From: Oscillospiraceae bacterium
GTDB lineage: Bacteria > Bacillota > Clostridia > Oscillospirales > Oscillospiraceae
Assembly (NCBI GenBank): GCA_017624645.1
Contig: JAGAMQ010000020.1
Span: forward strand, 1 to 21,200
DNA length: 21,200 nucleotides
Direction: 5' to 3'
This document shows, one piece after another, positions 21,189 to 21,200 of this stretch (positions are counted from its first letter, which is position 1; each line of letters opens with the position of its first letter). A model generated the notes under the pieces. That model had not been told where the DNA came from. It searched no databases and saw only the letters and a list, made by a program, of their open reading frames with translations. Position numbers and translations under genes: made by a program.

Positions 21189-21200
21189 TATATAAACCCA

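Noticed and set aside
1..21200. CRISPR array or insertion sequence with terminal repeats
   Set aside because: No regularly spaced repeats and no transposase with flanking inverted repeats were seen.

Overview
The window looks like a chromosomal stretch of a gut-type Clostridia (Oscillospiraceae-like Firmicute). The reasons are strong AGGAGG-type ribosome binding sites, TATAAT and extended TGnTATAAT promoters, a CpsB/BY-kinase polysaccharide system, LytTR/GHKL regulators, a (L)PQTG sorting signal and a Tn916-style integrase beside a tRNA gene. No ribosomal or other taxonomic marker is present, so the genus is open. Almost every gene is on the minus strand; the exception is tRNA-Ser.

Region 1 (1-2650) is chromosomal background. 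It holds a hairpin-rich non-coding stretch, a YwaF-type membrane protein, a two-domain SGNH esterase with a LacI/cre-like palindrome upstream, and tRNA-Ser(GCU) with a near-perfect promoter and a terminator.

Region 2 (about 2643-6940, right edge not found) is a compact integrated element next to the tRNA: tyrosine integrase, excisionase, FtsK-type ATPase, a CRESS-DNA-virus-like (circovirus-like) Rep, and a small conserved-looking protein. Directly upstream of rep is a perfect 13-bp stem with a 7-nt loop. On the rep strand it carries TAGTATTAC, the classical circovirus/geminivirus-type nonanucleotide, and it is followed by tandem hexamers between stem and rep start, as in porcine circovirus. 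No separate relaxase is visible, so Rep plus FtsK may both replicate and mobilise the element.

Region 3 (about 6940-8240) is a graveyard: a 69-codon tail of an unknown gene with its own terminator, an N-terminally truncated XRE regulator, other protein-like scraps and strong hairpins.

Region 4 (8242-17703) is one long minus-strand operon, with several ATGA or 1-nt overlaps. In transcription order it encodes a membrane-anchored Ig-like protein, two Wzz/BY-kinase fusions with tyrosine-rich tails, an ABC exporter, a PqqD-like protein, a radical SAM/SPASM enzyme, a 113-aa candidate precursor peptide, an HPr-kinase-like protein, an S24/S26 signal-peptidase-like protein and a PHP-type phosphotyrosine phosphatase (CpsB). 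An orphan PQTG cell-wall sorting signal follows, in frame after the cpsB stop. No glycosyltransferase, flippase or polymerase is present. The cluster therefore reads as a RiPP (ribosomally made, modified peptide) cassette bracketed by a tyrosine kinase/phosphatase pair, which is unusual.

Region 5 (17720-21200) is regulatory: a small Cys-rich protein with a LytTR-style direct repeat upstream, a GHKL histidine kinase and LytTR response regulator pair, and a SLOG-type nucleotide-binding protein whose approximately 200-nt leader ends in a terminator-like hairpin just before its ribosome binding site.
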